Positions 34,073 through 42,861 of a stretch of 64,000 nt of DNA are shown here, one piece after another (the first letter of the stretch is position 1; each line of letters opens with the position of its first letter). Source of the DNA: Pratylenchus scribneri (lineage: Eukaryota; Nematoda; Chromadorea; Rhabditida; Pratylenchidae); the NCBI GenBank assembly GCA_030063045.1, contig JAQSEB010000033.1, forward strand, positions 2,965,001 to 3,029,000, written 5' to 3'. The translations under genes and the position numbers were made by a program. The notes under the pieces are model-generated. The model had not been told where the DNA came from and searched no databases. It saw only the letters and a list, made by a program, of their open reading frames with translations.

Positions 34073-35521
34073 TTATACCTGGCCATCAGATGTTATGATT
34101 CGATCTTTGTCAATCGAAATTATGCCATCAAACTCGCCCATAACTATCATTTCATATCCTTCATCCTTAACGGGCTGGTTGAATTGTACCTTAATTGTAG
34201 TGGTTGAATTTTTTATTGTTTCGAAGCCAGGTGAATCCTCTAAGGTTGAAGTCATTGGGATTACAAAGAAGCAGTGACTAGTCATGAACTTAGGCATACC
34301 AATTGAAATGGTTCGATCGATATTATCCATCCCTAATCCGGAATACAAATCGGTGAAAGCTCTAATAAATTTATTGTCACTAAAATCTAAATTATATGCA
34401 ACATTAGGGTATGTATTCCCATTGGCTTCTGCGCAAATACTTCTAACATTTGCATGCTCAAATTTGAAAGGAGATAGTGATTTCCTTCCACTGTAAGCAT
34501 CATTCGAGACAAATCCAATAATTAACCGTCTAGGTACAATACTTGTGAAGCAATTCCATGCAAGATCTGTTCTTCCTTTACCGACATACAAGCTTCTCAT
34601 TTCGATTCTTCTAATCGGATATTTGGCCATATTTGTCTCCAAATGTCGACTAATTGCATTGTTTAATGATTGGGTAACCTCCACCGTTTTTACATATAAT
34701 TTCATATCCATAACTTTAAGACGATAGTTTGCATGATTTGCAGCCGATACTACCTGCACCGCTCCGTTAACTTCTTTCCTATAATATGGGCATAAAAGTA
34801 AGAAATCATCACTATTCCTATGGATGTTTATAATAATATCAGAATTTGAAAGCATTAATAGCTCTTGATTTCCGAGATCAAAATTTAATCTAACTAACGT
34901 TTCACAAGTCTGACCATTGGCAAATCTTGCTGCCCTTGCCACAAATCCTTTATTTGTTTCCTTATCTTGGTCAATATCATCCGGGTAATAGCAGCCGGCT
35001 TCGTGTAATGCCCTCCTGGTTTCATGAGATAGTCCAAGTTCATGTAAAATATATGAACGATAGGCATAATGAATTCCGCTATTGAACACTTCAACATTTG
35101 AAATATTCATAGTCATTTGTCGGATAAATGATTGTCCAAAATTTTGAATAACTCCAACATGCTTATCATCTTCGTTAGCTGGAACCGCTGGAACAGCAGG
35201 AACTGCTGGTTGATCCCCTTGAGCAGGTATAGCCGGTACCGCCGGTATTTCAGGTGTTACTTCTATTGGGACCCAATTTTCACCAACCTTTTTCTCAATT
35301 CTTGTAGCTAGATAGAGCCACGTTCGGCTAAGGTCTGGAAATTGATTATCTGCAAAAAGTCTAAAGGTATAAGGTCCAGAGTCATTTAAGGCGGCAAGTG
35401 GGAGTAATTCTCTCGTGCTTGTCTTATTTATCGCCACATTTGTCGGAGGTAAATCGAATATAGCTAAGGAATTTTCAATTCCTTCACTGCTTAATCTATC
35501 AATTTTTTTGAGAGTTGTCAT
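34073..35521 (-). CDS. major capsid protein, double jelly-roll, about 482 aa (unit 2)
   Basis: No difference from the unit 1 protein was found. The start at 35521 is chosen (MTTLKKIDRL) 46 bp after the stop of the pVI-like gene; the open frame extends to 35590. Conserved Polinton capsid blocks PRRLIIGFVSND and GMPKFMTSHCFFVIP are present. Confidence 0.88.
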   Translation of the reverse strand: MTTLKKIDRLSSEGIENSLAIFDLPPTNVAINKTSTRELLPLAALNDSGPYTFRLFADNQFPDLSRTWLYLATRIEKKVGENWVPIEVTPEIPAVPAIPAQGDQPAVPAVPAVPANEDDKHVGVIQNFGQSFIRQMTMNISNVEVFNSGIHYAYRSYILHELGLSHETRRALHEAGCYYPDDIDQDKETNKGFVARAARFANGQTCETLVRLNFDLGNQELLMLSNSDIIINIHRNSDDFLLLCPYYRKEVNGAVQVVSAANHANYRLKVMDMKLYVKTVEVTQSLNNAISRHLETNMAKYPIRRIEMRSLYVGKGRTDLAWNCFTSIVPRRLIIGFVSNDAYSGRKSLSPFKFEHANVRSICAEANGNTYPNVAYNLDFSDNKFIRAFTDLYSGLGMDNIDRTISIGMPKFMTSHCFFVIPMTSTLEDSPGFETIKNSTTTIKVQFNQPVKDEGYEMIVMGEFDGIISIDKDRIITSDGQV

Positions 35522-35567
35522 TATGATTGTAGGAATGTATTTATTTTCGAAACTATTTATACTTTTT

Positions 35568-35972
35568 TCAAGGAAAGGACAACTGATCAATATATTTTCG
35601 TTTTTTGTTGACTGGTAGGCTTTTTATAGTCCGGCGATTTTTGCTTTTACCTTTGCCACACTGCTGTAATTTTGTTGCTATATTTTGTAAGCTTTGTTTA
35701 GAATGTTCCGCTAACGATTCTTTTATATCCTTTCCTTGAGAAATATCTCCCAAAATTTTTATTCCGGCAGCTAACCCTTCTTGACCTGCGGTACTTGCAA
35801 TATTCTTGGCGATTGGCATCAAAAATCTGGCAATCCCAGGTAAAATAGTATTCGTGAATACTCCAAAACCTCTTTGGTATTTAGTGCCTACAAAATATTT
35901 ACCCGTTCCCTCCTGGGATGAAAGAAATCCGCTCCAATCAAGTTTATCTGGATCTATGTATACGTGTGTCAT
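35568..35972 (-). CDS. pVI-like capsid-associated protein, 134 aa (unit 2)
   Basis: Same protein as in unit 1 with Ile71 for Thr71. Its ATG directly abuts the penton stop codon (TAA-ATG), which points to coupled translation or a very tight splice/trans-splice arrangement. Confidence 0.6.
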   Translation of the reverse strand: MTHVYIDPDKLDWSGFLSSQEGTGKYFVGTKYQRGFGVFTNTILPGIARFLMPIAKNIASTAGQEGLAAGIKILGDISQGKDIKESLAEHSKQSLQNIATKLQQCGKGKSKNRRTIKSLPVNKKRKYIDQLSFP

Positions 35973-38294
35973 TTAGAAAAATGAACGTTTCCAATGTAAT
36001 GTTATGATTATATTTCCCCAGTGAAAGTTGACTAATTCGCCTGAAGATGTTCTAACTTCAATACTGATTTCAGTAATTCGTTTGGATTGTAATCTATGAT
36101 GAAATTCAGCGCTATATATAGACTCTACGATCTCCCCTGGTTTTCCTTGAACATTAACTACTCGCAATAATGGGACTAACTCATCTCCGACCATGGTATT
36201 TTCAATGAGCTTTGGTGCATAGATATATAATTGTTTTACCCCTCCAGACAAGTCTGGCATATATTCTGCTGTATCTCCACCTACTATGTTTACATTCGTC
36301 CGGAAACCCAGGATATAAGCAAGTTGTTTAGAAATCTGTATTGATTTAATATTTTTTTGCATTAAAACAGTAAATTTTTGATAGATATTATCATATCTGA
36401 ATTGAACCTTTTGTGTAGAATCAGATGGAATTTTAGCCATTTTTCCAATCTTTTTAAGCCTATTCATCAAGCTGCGATGGACTTGTTCAGGTATATTTAA
36501 TTCTCTTCCCGATTCATCTAAATGACTGGTACTACTAACCAAGGCTTGTGGCTTTGGTAATTCTGGTAATGATGATAAATCTTCCTCATTCTCGGTCTCA
36601 TCTGGTATGAAAAAGCCTTTTATTCTTATTGGCTCTGGTTTTTTATTTACATATTCGGTAATCTTTTTTAGTGGAAGCAATTCAATTTCTTCTGCACTTT
36701 GGCTTATAACCCAATTATTTTGGCTAGTTTTTTCTATTTTCTTTTCTTCTTTAATAACCGTTATTTTTGGTTTTAGCCATTCATATTCTTCATCACTTGA
36801 TTCAATAACGGGTAATTGTGGTTTTGGTACATCCACCTTAGCTTTTGGAGGAAATAAAGGAGCAACTGGCAAATTAATTGAGCTTTTCTCTTGTTCCTTC
36901 CTTTCCTTAAATTTATTAACTTTGTCAATTATTTCTTTTGGCTCTTCAATTTTTTGAAAGGTCCCAATCGCAATACTAGAATCGTCTTGAGAAATAATTG
37001 TAGCAGGTTGCTGAGATGTGACGGTAGATTTTTCAGGCTGAGAGGATTCGATGGTCCCTTCCTTTCTTTTTCTTTCTTCTTCCTTTCTTTTCTTGAATTC
37101 TTCGACTGCCGCAATAATTTCTGGACTCTCTTCTATTCTCGTTAGAGTTTTTAATTCACCTTCATTTGTAGTCTGTATCTGCCCTTTACCTTCATTATTA
37201 GTATTCTGAATCTCTCCTACATTTTCATTATTTATATCAGCTTTTCCTTCAATTGTCCCTTGATTTTGCAATTTTGGATGATCCGGAGGATATTGAGGAA
37301 CAGGTATAGGTTTTTCGATCACTGTTATTTCACTTTGATCATTATCCGACTGCCCCGTAACTGAATTGATAAGAAATTCAATCTTATTCGTTATTTGCTC
37401 TACTCCATCTTGGAAATTTCTTTCTGGCGTTCCGGCAAATAATCTACCTGCTTCATTACCTAATTTTCTAGCATTTTGCTCGGCTTTTTTGGCAATGTCT
37501 GCAACTTTTCTGGCTTCTCTGACATTTTTACTTTCTTTAAATTCTATGACTTTATTTTTAGCATTGGCAGCAATTTTGGCTTCTTCTGCTATTAGGACAG
37601 CCTTGTCTTGAATGGTATTAGCTATTGACAATAGATCATTATACAATTCTTGTCCAACATCTGGAAATTTCCTTCTGAGTCTTTCACTTTTTTGTCTTTT
37701 TGCTCTTGCTAATTGGGCCCAAGTTTCGACTTGCGATGCCAGAGCTACGCATTGATTATATGCTTTTTCTATTGCCCTCTGTGCCGCTAATAATTTCTTT
37801 TGATCTTCTAAATTAATAGCTGCTTGGGCTAAATCATTAGACTGGCTAGTATTCTCTTGAGTAATATTTCCTTCTTCCGCTTTCCTTCTTTGAAATTCTT
37901 GAACAGCTGCAATTATTTCAGGCGTTTCTTGAATTCTTTCCGGTGTTTTTAATTCACCCTCATTTTCCAAAATTGACCTAGTAAACCTAGGTTTAGAATC
38001 TTTTTCATATGCCATTATTGCATCATTTATACCCTTTTCCAAATTTGAAATAGAAAGAAAATTCATCGCAGGAATTGGAATTTTTTCATCATCTCCTACC
38101 TCATTATTTATTGTAATAAATTGGTCTTCTTGAGTTCCTAGCGATGTAAATGATATAGGATAAATTATTGAAGAGAGAGCGACAGACCAATTGGAATCTA
38201 AGTTCAAAGGTTCAGGTAATCTGATTGTATAATTTGAGGTTTTATTACCTTCAATAGCAGTATTTGAGGGTAAAACAGTATAAAAATTATCCAT
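35973..38294 (-). CDS. penton-like minor capsid protein with large insert, 773 aa (unit 2)
   Basis: Same organisation as unit 1 with Arg103 for Ser103: conserved N-terminal 95 residues, a repeat-bearing charged insert, and a conserved C-terminal 140 residues. The gene starts one base after the integrase stop (TAA-G-ATG). Confidence 0.85.
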   Translation of the reverse strand: MDNFYTVLPSNTAIEGNKTSNYTIRLPEPLNLDSNWSVALSSIIYPISFTSLGTQEDQFITINNEVGDDEKIPIPAMNFLSISNLEKGINDAIMAYEKDSKPRFTRSILENEGELKTPERIQETPEIIAAVQEFQRRKAEEGNITQENTSQSNDLAQAAINLEDQKKLLAAQRAIEKAYNQCVALASQVETWAQLARAKRQKSERLRRKFPDVGQELYNDLLSIANTIQDKAVLIAEEAKIAANAKNKVIEFKESKNVREARKVADIAKKAEQNARKLGNEAGRLFAGTPERNFQDGVEQITNKIEFLINSVTGQSDNDQSEITVIEKPIPVPQYPPDHPKLQNQGTIEGKADINNENVGEIQNTNNEGKGQIQTTNEGELKTLTRIEESPEIIAAVEEFKKRKEEERKRKEGTIESSQPEKSTVTSQQPATIISQDDSSIAIGTFQKIEEPKEIIDKVNKFKERKEQEKSSINLPVAPLFPPKAKVDVPKPQLPVIESSDEEYEWLKPKITVIKEEKKIEKTSQNNWVISQSAEEIELLPLKKITEYVNKKPEPIRIKGFFIPDETENEEDLSSLPELPKPQALVSSTSHLDESGRELNIPEQVHRSLMNRLKKIGKMAKIPSDSTQKVQFRYDNIYQKFTVLMQKNIKSIQISKQLAYILGFRTNVNIVGGDTAEYMPDLSGGVKQLYIYAPKLIENTMVGDELVPLLRVVNVQGKPGEIVESIYSAEFHHRLQSKRITEISIEVRTSSGELVNFHWGNIIITLHWKRSFF

Positions 38295-38295
38295 C

Positions 38296-39378
38296 TTAAT
38301 TTACTAAATCGGATTCTTTTATCCAAGAATTATGTTTTTCAGAGTAGCCTACCCACCTAACAAATAGTTCTTTTATACCTTTTCTTTTGCGTGTTTTTAT
38401 GACTTCGGCAATTCGATAGGTTGTATCTTTTGTGGTCAATACTAACTCTTGTTCATAAAATACGCTTTCAATTTTATTATCTTCGAGATCAGCAATTCTA
38501 TAAGATGGAGGATCGGTTAGACTCACTTTTATGATTTTAAATAATTCGTCAGTGAAATTTGGCAAGTAGCCTTTCTCAAATTTAGTTTTTTCTTTTGATA
38601 TTCTTACAATATCGCCAATTTTAAACTTTGGATTTGCATTTTCATCCTTGTTTGATTTATATACTCGCTCTAATAGCTCATGCGCATTATCATAATTTAC
38701 AGAATTCGGCTTCATTCCTATTGTCCGGTTTATGCTATTGTTTATTCCATTCACAATTTTGTCAATTATTTCAATCCATCTTGTCGTATTCCTCTCACTA
38801 AAATATTTGTACAATCTTCCTTTAATCGTCCTATTTGCCCTCTCAACAACTCCTGCATGTAAATTCGGCGTGTACATTACATGCTTTATAATATCTTTTT
38901 CCTTAAAATAATTTAACATTTTTTTAGCTTGGAACTCGACACCAGCATCACTATAAAGTTTATTCGGTAATATTTTTGATTTATCAAATATTATATCAAA
39001 AGCCTTAATCATGTCTTCACTTTTTTTGGTTCTAGCAGGGGCAACATAGATTTTCCGACTTAATACATCAATGCAAACTAGTAAATATGCATTATTATCA
39101 TTTTCTTTTTTAATACTATCAAATATACATAAATCACATTGCCAATCGGTATTCAATCCTGTTGGAATAGTTCTAAGTCTTTTGAATCTAATTCTTCGTG
39201 GTTTAAATAATGTATATGTTCTTTCCTTCGAGAGGAAATCTTTTACGTCTTTTATGGAAATGTTTTTATTTTTCTTTTTAGCTTCAATTAGAATTTTATT
39301 TATTCCTGCATAACTAGCAGGAGAATTTAAATTATAATAAATATTATGTAGAATATTTTCTTTTAAAGTCTTGCCCAT
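38296..39378 (-). CDS. retroviral-type integrase with C-terminal chromodomain, 360 aa
   Basis: DDE catalytic core: Asp82 (QCDLCIFD), Asp144 (LYSDAGVEFQ) and Glu179 (HAGVVERANR), with 34 residues between the last two. An SH3-like region follows (FKIGDIVRISKEKTKFEKG, about 250-270), then a chromodomain-like tail (VIKTRKRK, FVRWVGYSEKHNSW, 325-358), as in Polinton integrases. It inserts the element and makes the 6-bp duplication seen at the ends. The only complete integrase in the window; the unit 1 counterpart is reduced to its tail. Its ATG overlaps the end of the preceding gene by 16 bp. A classical N-terminal HHCC zinc finger is not evident. Confidence 0.93.
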   Translation of the reverse strand: MGKTLKENILHNIYYNLNSPASYAGINKILIEAKKKNKNISIKDVKDFLSKERTYTLFKPRRIRFKRLRTIPTGLNTDWQCDLCIFDSIKKENDNNAYLLVCIDVLSRKIYVAPARTKKSEDMIKAFDIIFDKSKILPNKLYSDAGVEFQAKKMLNYFKEKDIIKHVMYTPNLHAGVVERANRTIKGRLYKYFSERNTTRWIEIIDKIVNGINNSINRTIGMKPNSVNYDNAHELLERVYKSNKDENANPKFKIGDIVRISKEKTKFEKGYLPNFTDELFKIIKVSLTDPPSYRIADLEDNKIESVFYEQELVLTTKDTTYRIAEVIKTRKRKGIKELFVRWVGYSEKHNSWIKESDLVN

Positions 39379-40247
39379 AATTTTGGTTTAAATGAAATAA
39401 TTTTATTTCGTTTAAGTCCAGGAGTTTTTATAGGATTTAATTTGACTACTACTAATTTTTTATTTTTCTTTCCTCTCCCTATTTGACCAAAGACTCTTAT
39501 AAATTCGGGATCTTTTGATAGCTTCCCTTTTAGAAAAGTATAACCTTTCGGTGGGGTATTCAATTGTCCTGACATATATTTTAGGGCATCAACATAATTG
39601 CTTCCGCCAATTGGCTTGTTAAAATTAGTTAAGATACTTCCGTCGCTATTTATTCCCAAGTTCTCTTTATTTTTCCCGACATAATTCATTAACTTTGTAA
39701 AAATTTTAGGCGTAATTGGCGAGAGTGGTTTTGTATAAGTAGATGCAGTTGCTGTAGGTGAGGGAGTATTTGATTGATTTTTAGTTGTTTGTATTGGCGT
39801 GTCATAATCGGATGAATAGATTTCCGAATCAACTGAAAGAGTTTCACTTTCTTGAGATACACTCTGGCCCGTATTAATACTTTCATTTAAATTCCGACGA
39901 GTTTTCCCTCTTTTTATTGGAGTTTTCTCTTGGATTTCAATTTTATTTTGCTGTTCCTGATTAATCCCCATATATGGAGGTATATTTGGAGGCGGAGGTA
40001 AATTTTCAATAATGACTTTTTGTGGTTTTCCTTCTATCAATTCTCGTAATTTTCTTTTTTGTTTTAAAAGCCACTCATACTTCTTTGCTTTGATATCTTC
40101 GGATATATTTTTATTTGAAAAATTTTGATGTATCTTTGCATCAATTAAAGCCTTTTCTTTTCTCAGAGGATCATCACCTCTCATCATAGACAATAAAGCT
40201 AAATATTCCACTTCGGGAATCATAATCATTTTCTTTGCATGTTTCAT
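39363..40247 (-). CDS. conserved Maverick protein of unknown function, 294 aa
   Basis: N-terminal region (about 1-75) rich in Lys/Leu helices with EYLALLSMMRGDDPLRKEK. The middle is Pro/Ser/Thr-rich and probably disordered (80-180). The C-terminal module (about 185-260) contains LGINSDGSILTNFNKPIGGS and PPKGYTFLKGKL. The D/E-rich PL..K start and the G..S.DG..i..fnkpI.GSN pattern are ones I associate with a protein recurrent in animal Mavericks, but I know no function. It overlaps the integrase start and begins one base after the stop of the 116-aa gene. Confidence 0.6.
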   Translation of the reverse strand: MKHAKKMIMIPEVEYLALLSMMRGDDPLRKEKALIDAKIHQNFSNKNISEDIKAKKYEWLLKQKRKLRELIEGKPQKVIIENLPPPPNIPPYMGINQEQQNKIEIQEKTPIKRGKTRRNLNESINTGQSVSQESETLSVDSEIYSSDYDTPIQTTKNQSNTPSPTATASTYTKPLSPITPKIFTKLMNYVGKNKENLGINSDGSILTNFNKPIGGSNYVDALKYMSGQLNTPPKGYTFLKGKLSKDPEFIRVFGQIGRGKKNKKLVVVKLNPIKTPGLKRNKIISFKPKLWARL

Positions 40248-40248
40248 T

Positions 40249-40599
40249 TTAATTTACAATTTTTTGTACTAAATGAGCTGCAAGTTCGGCTAAAACAGGG
40301 ACTAATATAGCACCTAATGCAATGCCACTACCTTGTTGTATTCGATTTCTGGCACCTTTTTCAGTTTTTGAACGAGCAATTGATCTGTAAAAATCGGCGT
40401 ATCGGGCTAATTTTCTTTTTTGGGGTTTAGTAAGAGCAAAATTAAATTTAAGGATATTTGCACAAATTTCTACAATGGCTAATATTTGTTCGGCACTCGC
40501 GTTTAAAAGTAGAGCGTTTTTCTTTTTCTCGGATTTTGTAGAAGCAAGCTTCTGAAGAAATTCTACGTTTTCTTTAATATAAGGACTGAATTCATACAT
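40249..40599 (-). CDS. conserved small Maverick protein with C-terminal membrane segment, 116 aa
   Basis: The pattern VEFLQKLASTKSEKKK..LL..ASAEQILAIVEICANIL, then a basic middle, then Q-GSGIALGAILVPVLAELAA (apolar, about 88-110), is the layout of a small protein widely present in Mavericks. The C-terminal hydrophobic helix suggests a membrane- or capsid-vertex-associated minor virion protein; that role is inference. It lies between the ATPase (39 bp upstream) and the 294-aa gene (1 bp downstream). Confidence 0.6.
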   Translation of the reverse strand: MYEFSPYIKENVEFLQKLASTKSEKKKNALLLNASAEQILAIVEICANILKFNFALTKPQKRKLARYADFYRSIARSKTEKGARNRIQQGSGIALGAILVPVLAELAAHLVQKIVN

Positions 40600-40638
40600 T
40601 TTATATTTAAAATATTTTCAAATGTATTTATATACTTT

Positions 40639-41253
40639 TTACTCCACAGGTAAGTAAATTGTAGTAATTTCACTAGGAAAAATATTTGTAGATAATCTAA
40701 GGCTCTCAGGGGCATTAGGATGCATATTTATAAGCAAATAAGTGAAGGGTTCTTTCGTTGCATCGTTATACGAATCCATAAAATAATTTAAGCGACGAGG
40801 GAAAAGTTGACTTCCTAAGGTTCTCACATGCAATTGAGCAGATGGATTCCTCATTAAAACTAGATAATGAGAGTTTGCACGAGCAGTCTTAATATCTCGA
40901 CCATAAAGACTTTGTGTAACAAAAATCACACTAGTATTCCAGTTATGGGATCCTCTTGTAAAGAGTAAATCAATAAAATCATTTTTCATATTAAGCATAA
41001 GATCGTCTAATATTAAAAGTAAAGGCTTCTCTTGACTCTTTATAAGTTCAATATCGGGGAGTCCATTATGGGTTTCGATCCCTTTATTTTTCAAAGAGAT
41101 TATAGATTCATTCATTTCTCCATAACAATATAATATTTTTATTGGTGGAGGTTTTATCAGCTCTTCAGTATGATTTAAAAATTTTAGGAGCCATTTTGTT
41201 TTTCCACTACCAGTGGCGCCACATAAAATTAAAGTAAAAGGAGCGTTAAACAT
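40639..41253 (-). CDS. FtsK/HerA-like (A32-type) packaging ATPase, 204 aa
   Basis: Walker A GATGSGKT at residues 12-19, Walker B LLLILDD at 78-84 and a VTQ motif at 112-114 before an Arg-rich turn. Size and motif spacing are those of the Polinton/adintovirus-type genome-packaging ATPase, which drives DNA into preformed capsids. Its ATG lies within the last codons of the Cys-rich gene upstream (8-bp overlap), a virus-like compact arrangement. Absent from unit 1. Confidence 0.9.
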   Translation of the reverse strand: MFNAPFTLILCGATGSGKTKWLLKFLNHTEELIKPPPIKILYCYGEMNESIISLKNKGIETHNGLPDIELIKSQEKPLLLILDDLMLNMKNDFIDLLFTRGSHNWNTSVIFVTQSLYGRDIKTARANSHYLVLMRNPSAQLHVRTLGSQLFPRRLNYFMDSYNDATKEPFTYLLINMHPNAPESLRLSTNIFPSEITTIYLPVE

Positions 41254-41428
41254 TTTTGTTTTTAACTAATATATAATCAGAGCATTTTGGGCATTTTATA
41301 TAGTCTTCCAGATTTTCAAATGGCGATAAAATTGTAAAATGTTGAAGCATTTTCTTACATTTAGAACAGTAATGATAATGGCAAGGGCAGAAATTACAGC
41401 ACTTAATCGAATGATCGCACTTCTCCAT
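41246..41428 (-). CDS. Cys/His-rich small zinc-binding-like protein A, 60 aa
   Basis: Cys and His are arranged as CCNFCPCHYHYCSKCKK, then HF, then KCPKCSDY, so two treble-like zinc sites are probable. It is a clear paralogue of the neighbour at 41444-41671. No family is recognised. Placement directly before the packaging ATPase, with overlapping ends, suggests co-expression. Confidence 0.5.
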   Translation of the reverse strand: MEKCDHSIKCCNFCPCHYHYCSKCKKMLQHFTILSPFENLEDYIKCPKCSDYILVKNKNV

Positions 41429-41443
41429 AGTAAATTTATTTAA

Positions 41444-41671
41444 TCATGATTCATGAATATAATTTTCCTTTATATAGCCCTTATTCCGTTTGCCTTCTGA
41501 TCGCATCGGCCCACCACATTTTGGACATTTGACTTCATTTTTATAATAATTGAAATGCATTAATCCCTTTTTATTGCAATATTTGCAATTGATATAATGG
41601 CATAGACAGAAATTACAGCATTTAAATTCGCACATTTTGAATAAAATTGTAAGAATATCTTTTTCTTCCAT
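41444..41671 (-). CDS. Cys/His-rich small zinc-binding-like protein B, up to 75 aa
   Basis: Contains KCCNFCLCHYINCKYCNKK, HF and KCPKCGGP, aligning cysteine for cysteine with protein A 16 bp downstream. The frame opens at 41671, but by comparison with protein A the ATG at 41635 (MCEFKCCNFC) may be the true start, giving 63 aa. It has a basic tail. Tandem duplication of the small gene is the obvious origin. The function is unknown. Confidence 0.5.
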   Translation of the reverse strand: MEEKDILTILFKMCEFKCCNFCLCHYINCKYCNKKGLMHFNYYKNEVKCPKCGGPMRSEGKRNKGYIKENYIHES

Positions 41672-41679
41672 TTATATAG

Positions 41680-42116
41680 CCCCATATTTCTAGAAGGGAT
41701 AAAGAATATTCCAGGCAATTTCCCTCCCTTCTCCTTTGATCTATTTCTCCTCACCCCTTATCCATTTCCCTTCCATTTTACCTATTTCAAATCCATCCCC
41801 TCTCGCCTTATCCATTACCCCTTCCCTTTTCCCTTCATAATTCCTTCTCCTCTCCCCTTATCCATTTCCCCTCCTTTTCCTATTTCTCAATTCTTTCCCC
41901 ACTCTCCTCATCCTTTACCCCTCCCTTTTCCCTATTTTTAATTTTTCCCCTCTCCCCTCATCCTTTTCCTCTCCCTTTTCCCTATTTCTTAATTCTTTCC
42001 CCCTCTCCCATTATCCATTTCTCCTTCTTTTTTTCTTCATAATTCCTTCCCCTTTCACCTCATCCATTTCCTCTCCCTTTCCCAATTTCATAATTCCATC
42101 CCCCCCCCCCCCCTAA
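41680..42116. repeat. polypyrimidine subterminal repeat array (right)
   Basis: Degenerate units of about 60 bp, such as CCCCTTATCCATTTCCC and TTCATAATTCC. Read on the other strand they are GGGGAAATGGATAAGGGG-like, similar in style to the left purine-rich 52-bp array but without its TGACGTGG sites. It has strong strand asymmetry and ends in a C14 run near 42100-42113. No ORF. Confidence 0.75.
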
Positions 42117-42154
42117 TCTATTTCATATATGAATAAAATTAATTGATTTTTTTA

Positions 42155-42520
42155 TTAAAATTTATAAAAACATTCTTTACCCGGAGGGCAGATGATAATG
42201 TTCTCTAAATGTAAATAAAAAAATTCGTCGTAAATTGTCCCATCTTGGAATAATGATTCGTTATAAAACGAATTATCAATTTTATTTGGAGTACATAAAC
42301 AAATTAAATGTTCTGAGTTAGAAGGAACAATATCGAGAATTTTTATTTCTTTAATATGGTTGAAAATTTTTCCAGTTGGGTGGGCACATCTATGGGGAGG
42401 AAGTTGAAAGTTTGAACCATATTCCTCTATAATACGATTCAATTCTCCTCTCGAGGAACAATTTTTAAAGTCCAAAAAATAATCTAAGGCATTCATTTTC
42501 GATTTTTCAATTAGAAACAA
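42155..42520 (-). CDS. hypothetical Maverick cargo protein, 121 aa
   Basis: The first gene of the reverse-strand block by position, next to the right terminal repeat and separated from the others by the pyrimidine array. The likely start is the ATG at 42520 or the internal one at 42496 (MNALDYFLDF). It has four Cys and a mixed hydrophobic/acidic composition (LPPHRCAHPTGKIF, IICPPGKECFYKF). No signal peptide and no family recognised. It could be a host-derived or element-specific accessory gene. Confidence 0.45.
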   Translation of the reverse strand: MFLIEKSKMNALDYFLDFKNCSSRGELNRIIEEYGSNFQLPPHRCAHPTGKIFNHIKEIKILDIVPSNSEHLICLCTPNKIDNSFYNESLFQDGTIYDEFFYLHLENIIICPPGKECFYKF

Positions 42521-42612
42521 TTGATTTTTTCCACTTATATAGGCCCCGAATTTCTCATTCTTTCATTTTGGCCAAAACCTTTGGGTTTTAAAACAAAATA
42601 GTCTGAAATTTA

Positions 42613-42858
42613 CCTTTTTTTTGCAGAGTTATCAAAATCTTTGGCTATAAAAATTAAACTAGTAGATTGGAATGGAGAGTTGCCATAAACTTTGGACTTT
42701 CAAAGACTGTCTGGAGTATTTTGATCAATCTGGTAGGCAAAAGTAGTCAATTCCTTTTGGCTTTCTAAAAACTTAGTCAGGTATTTTTTGATCACAGGAT
42801 CGGGGGGAATCTAGGATCGAAACAGGGGGGGGGATGATTCCGTCACGCTTATACTACT
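42613..42858. repeat. inner right terminal repeat (second copy)
   Basis: Near-identical to the outer right terminal repeat from TTTTTTGCAGAGTTATC to CTTATACTACT, in the same orientation, separated from it by ACA. The proximal 25 bp are diverged. The right end therefore carries two terminal repeats in tandem. Confidence 0.88.
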
Positions 42859-42861
42859 ACA

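Larger units (their letters stand above)
25791..42861. repeat. Maverick tandem unit 2 (complete gene set)
   Basis: Starts at the position equal to 13009, that is inside the left terminal repeat (79 bp of it retained), and runs through the full integrase, ATPase and distal genes to the inner right terminal repeat. The shared part is near identical to unit 1. Confidence 0.93.

Noticed and set aside
25791..38480. Treating unit 2 as a second independent Maverick insertion
   Set aside because: There is no outer terminal repeat or target duplication at the junction. Only an inner part of the left terminal repeat remains, so a tandem duplication within one element fits better.
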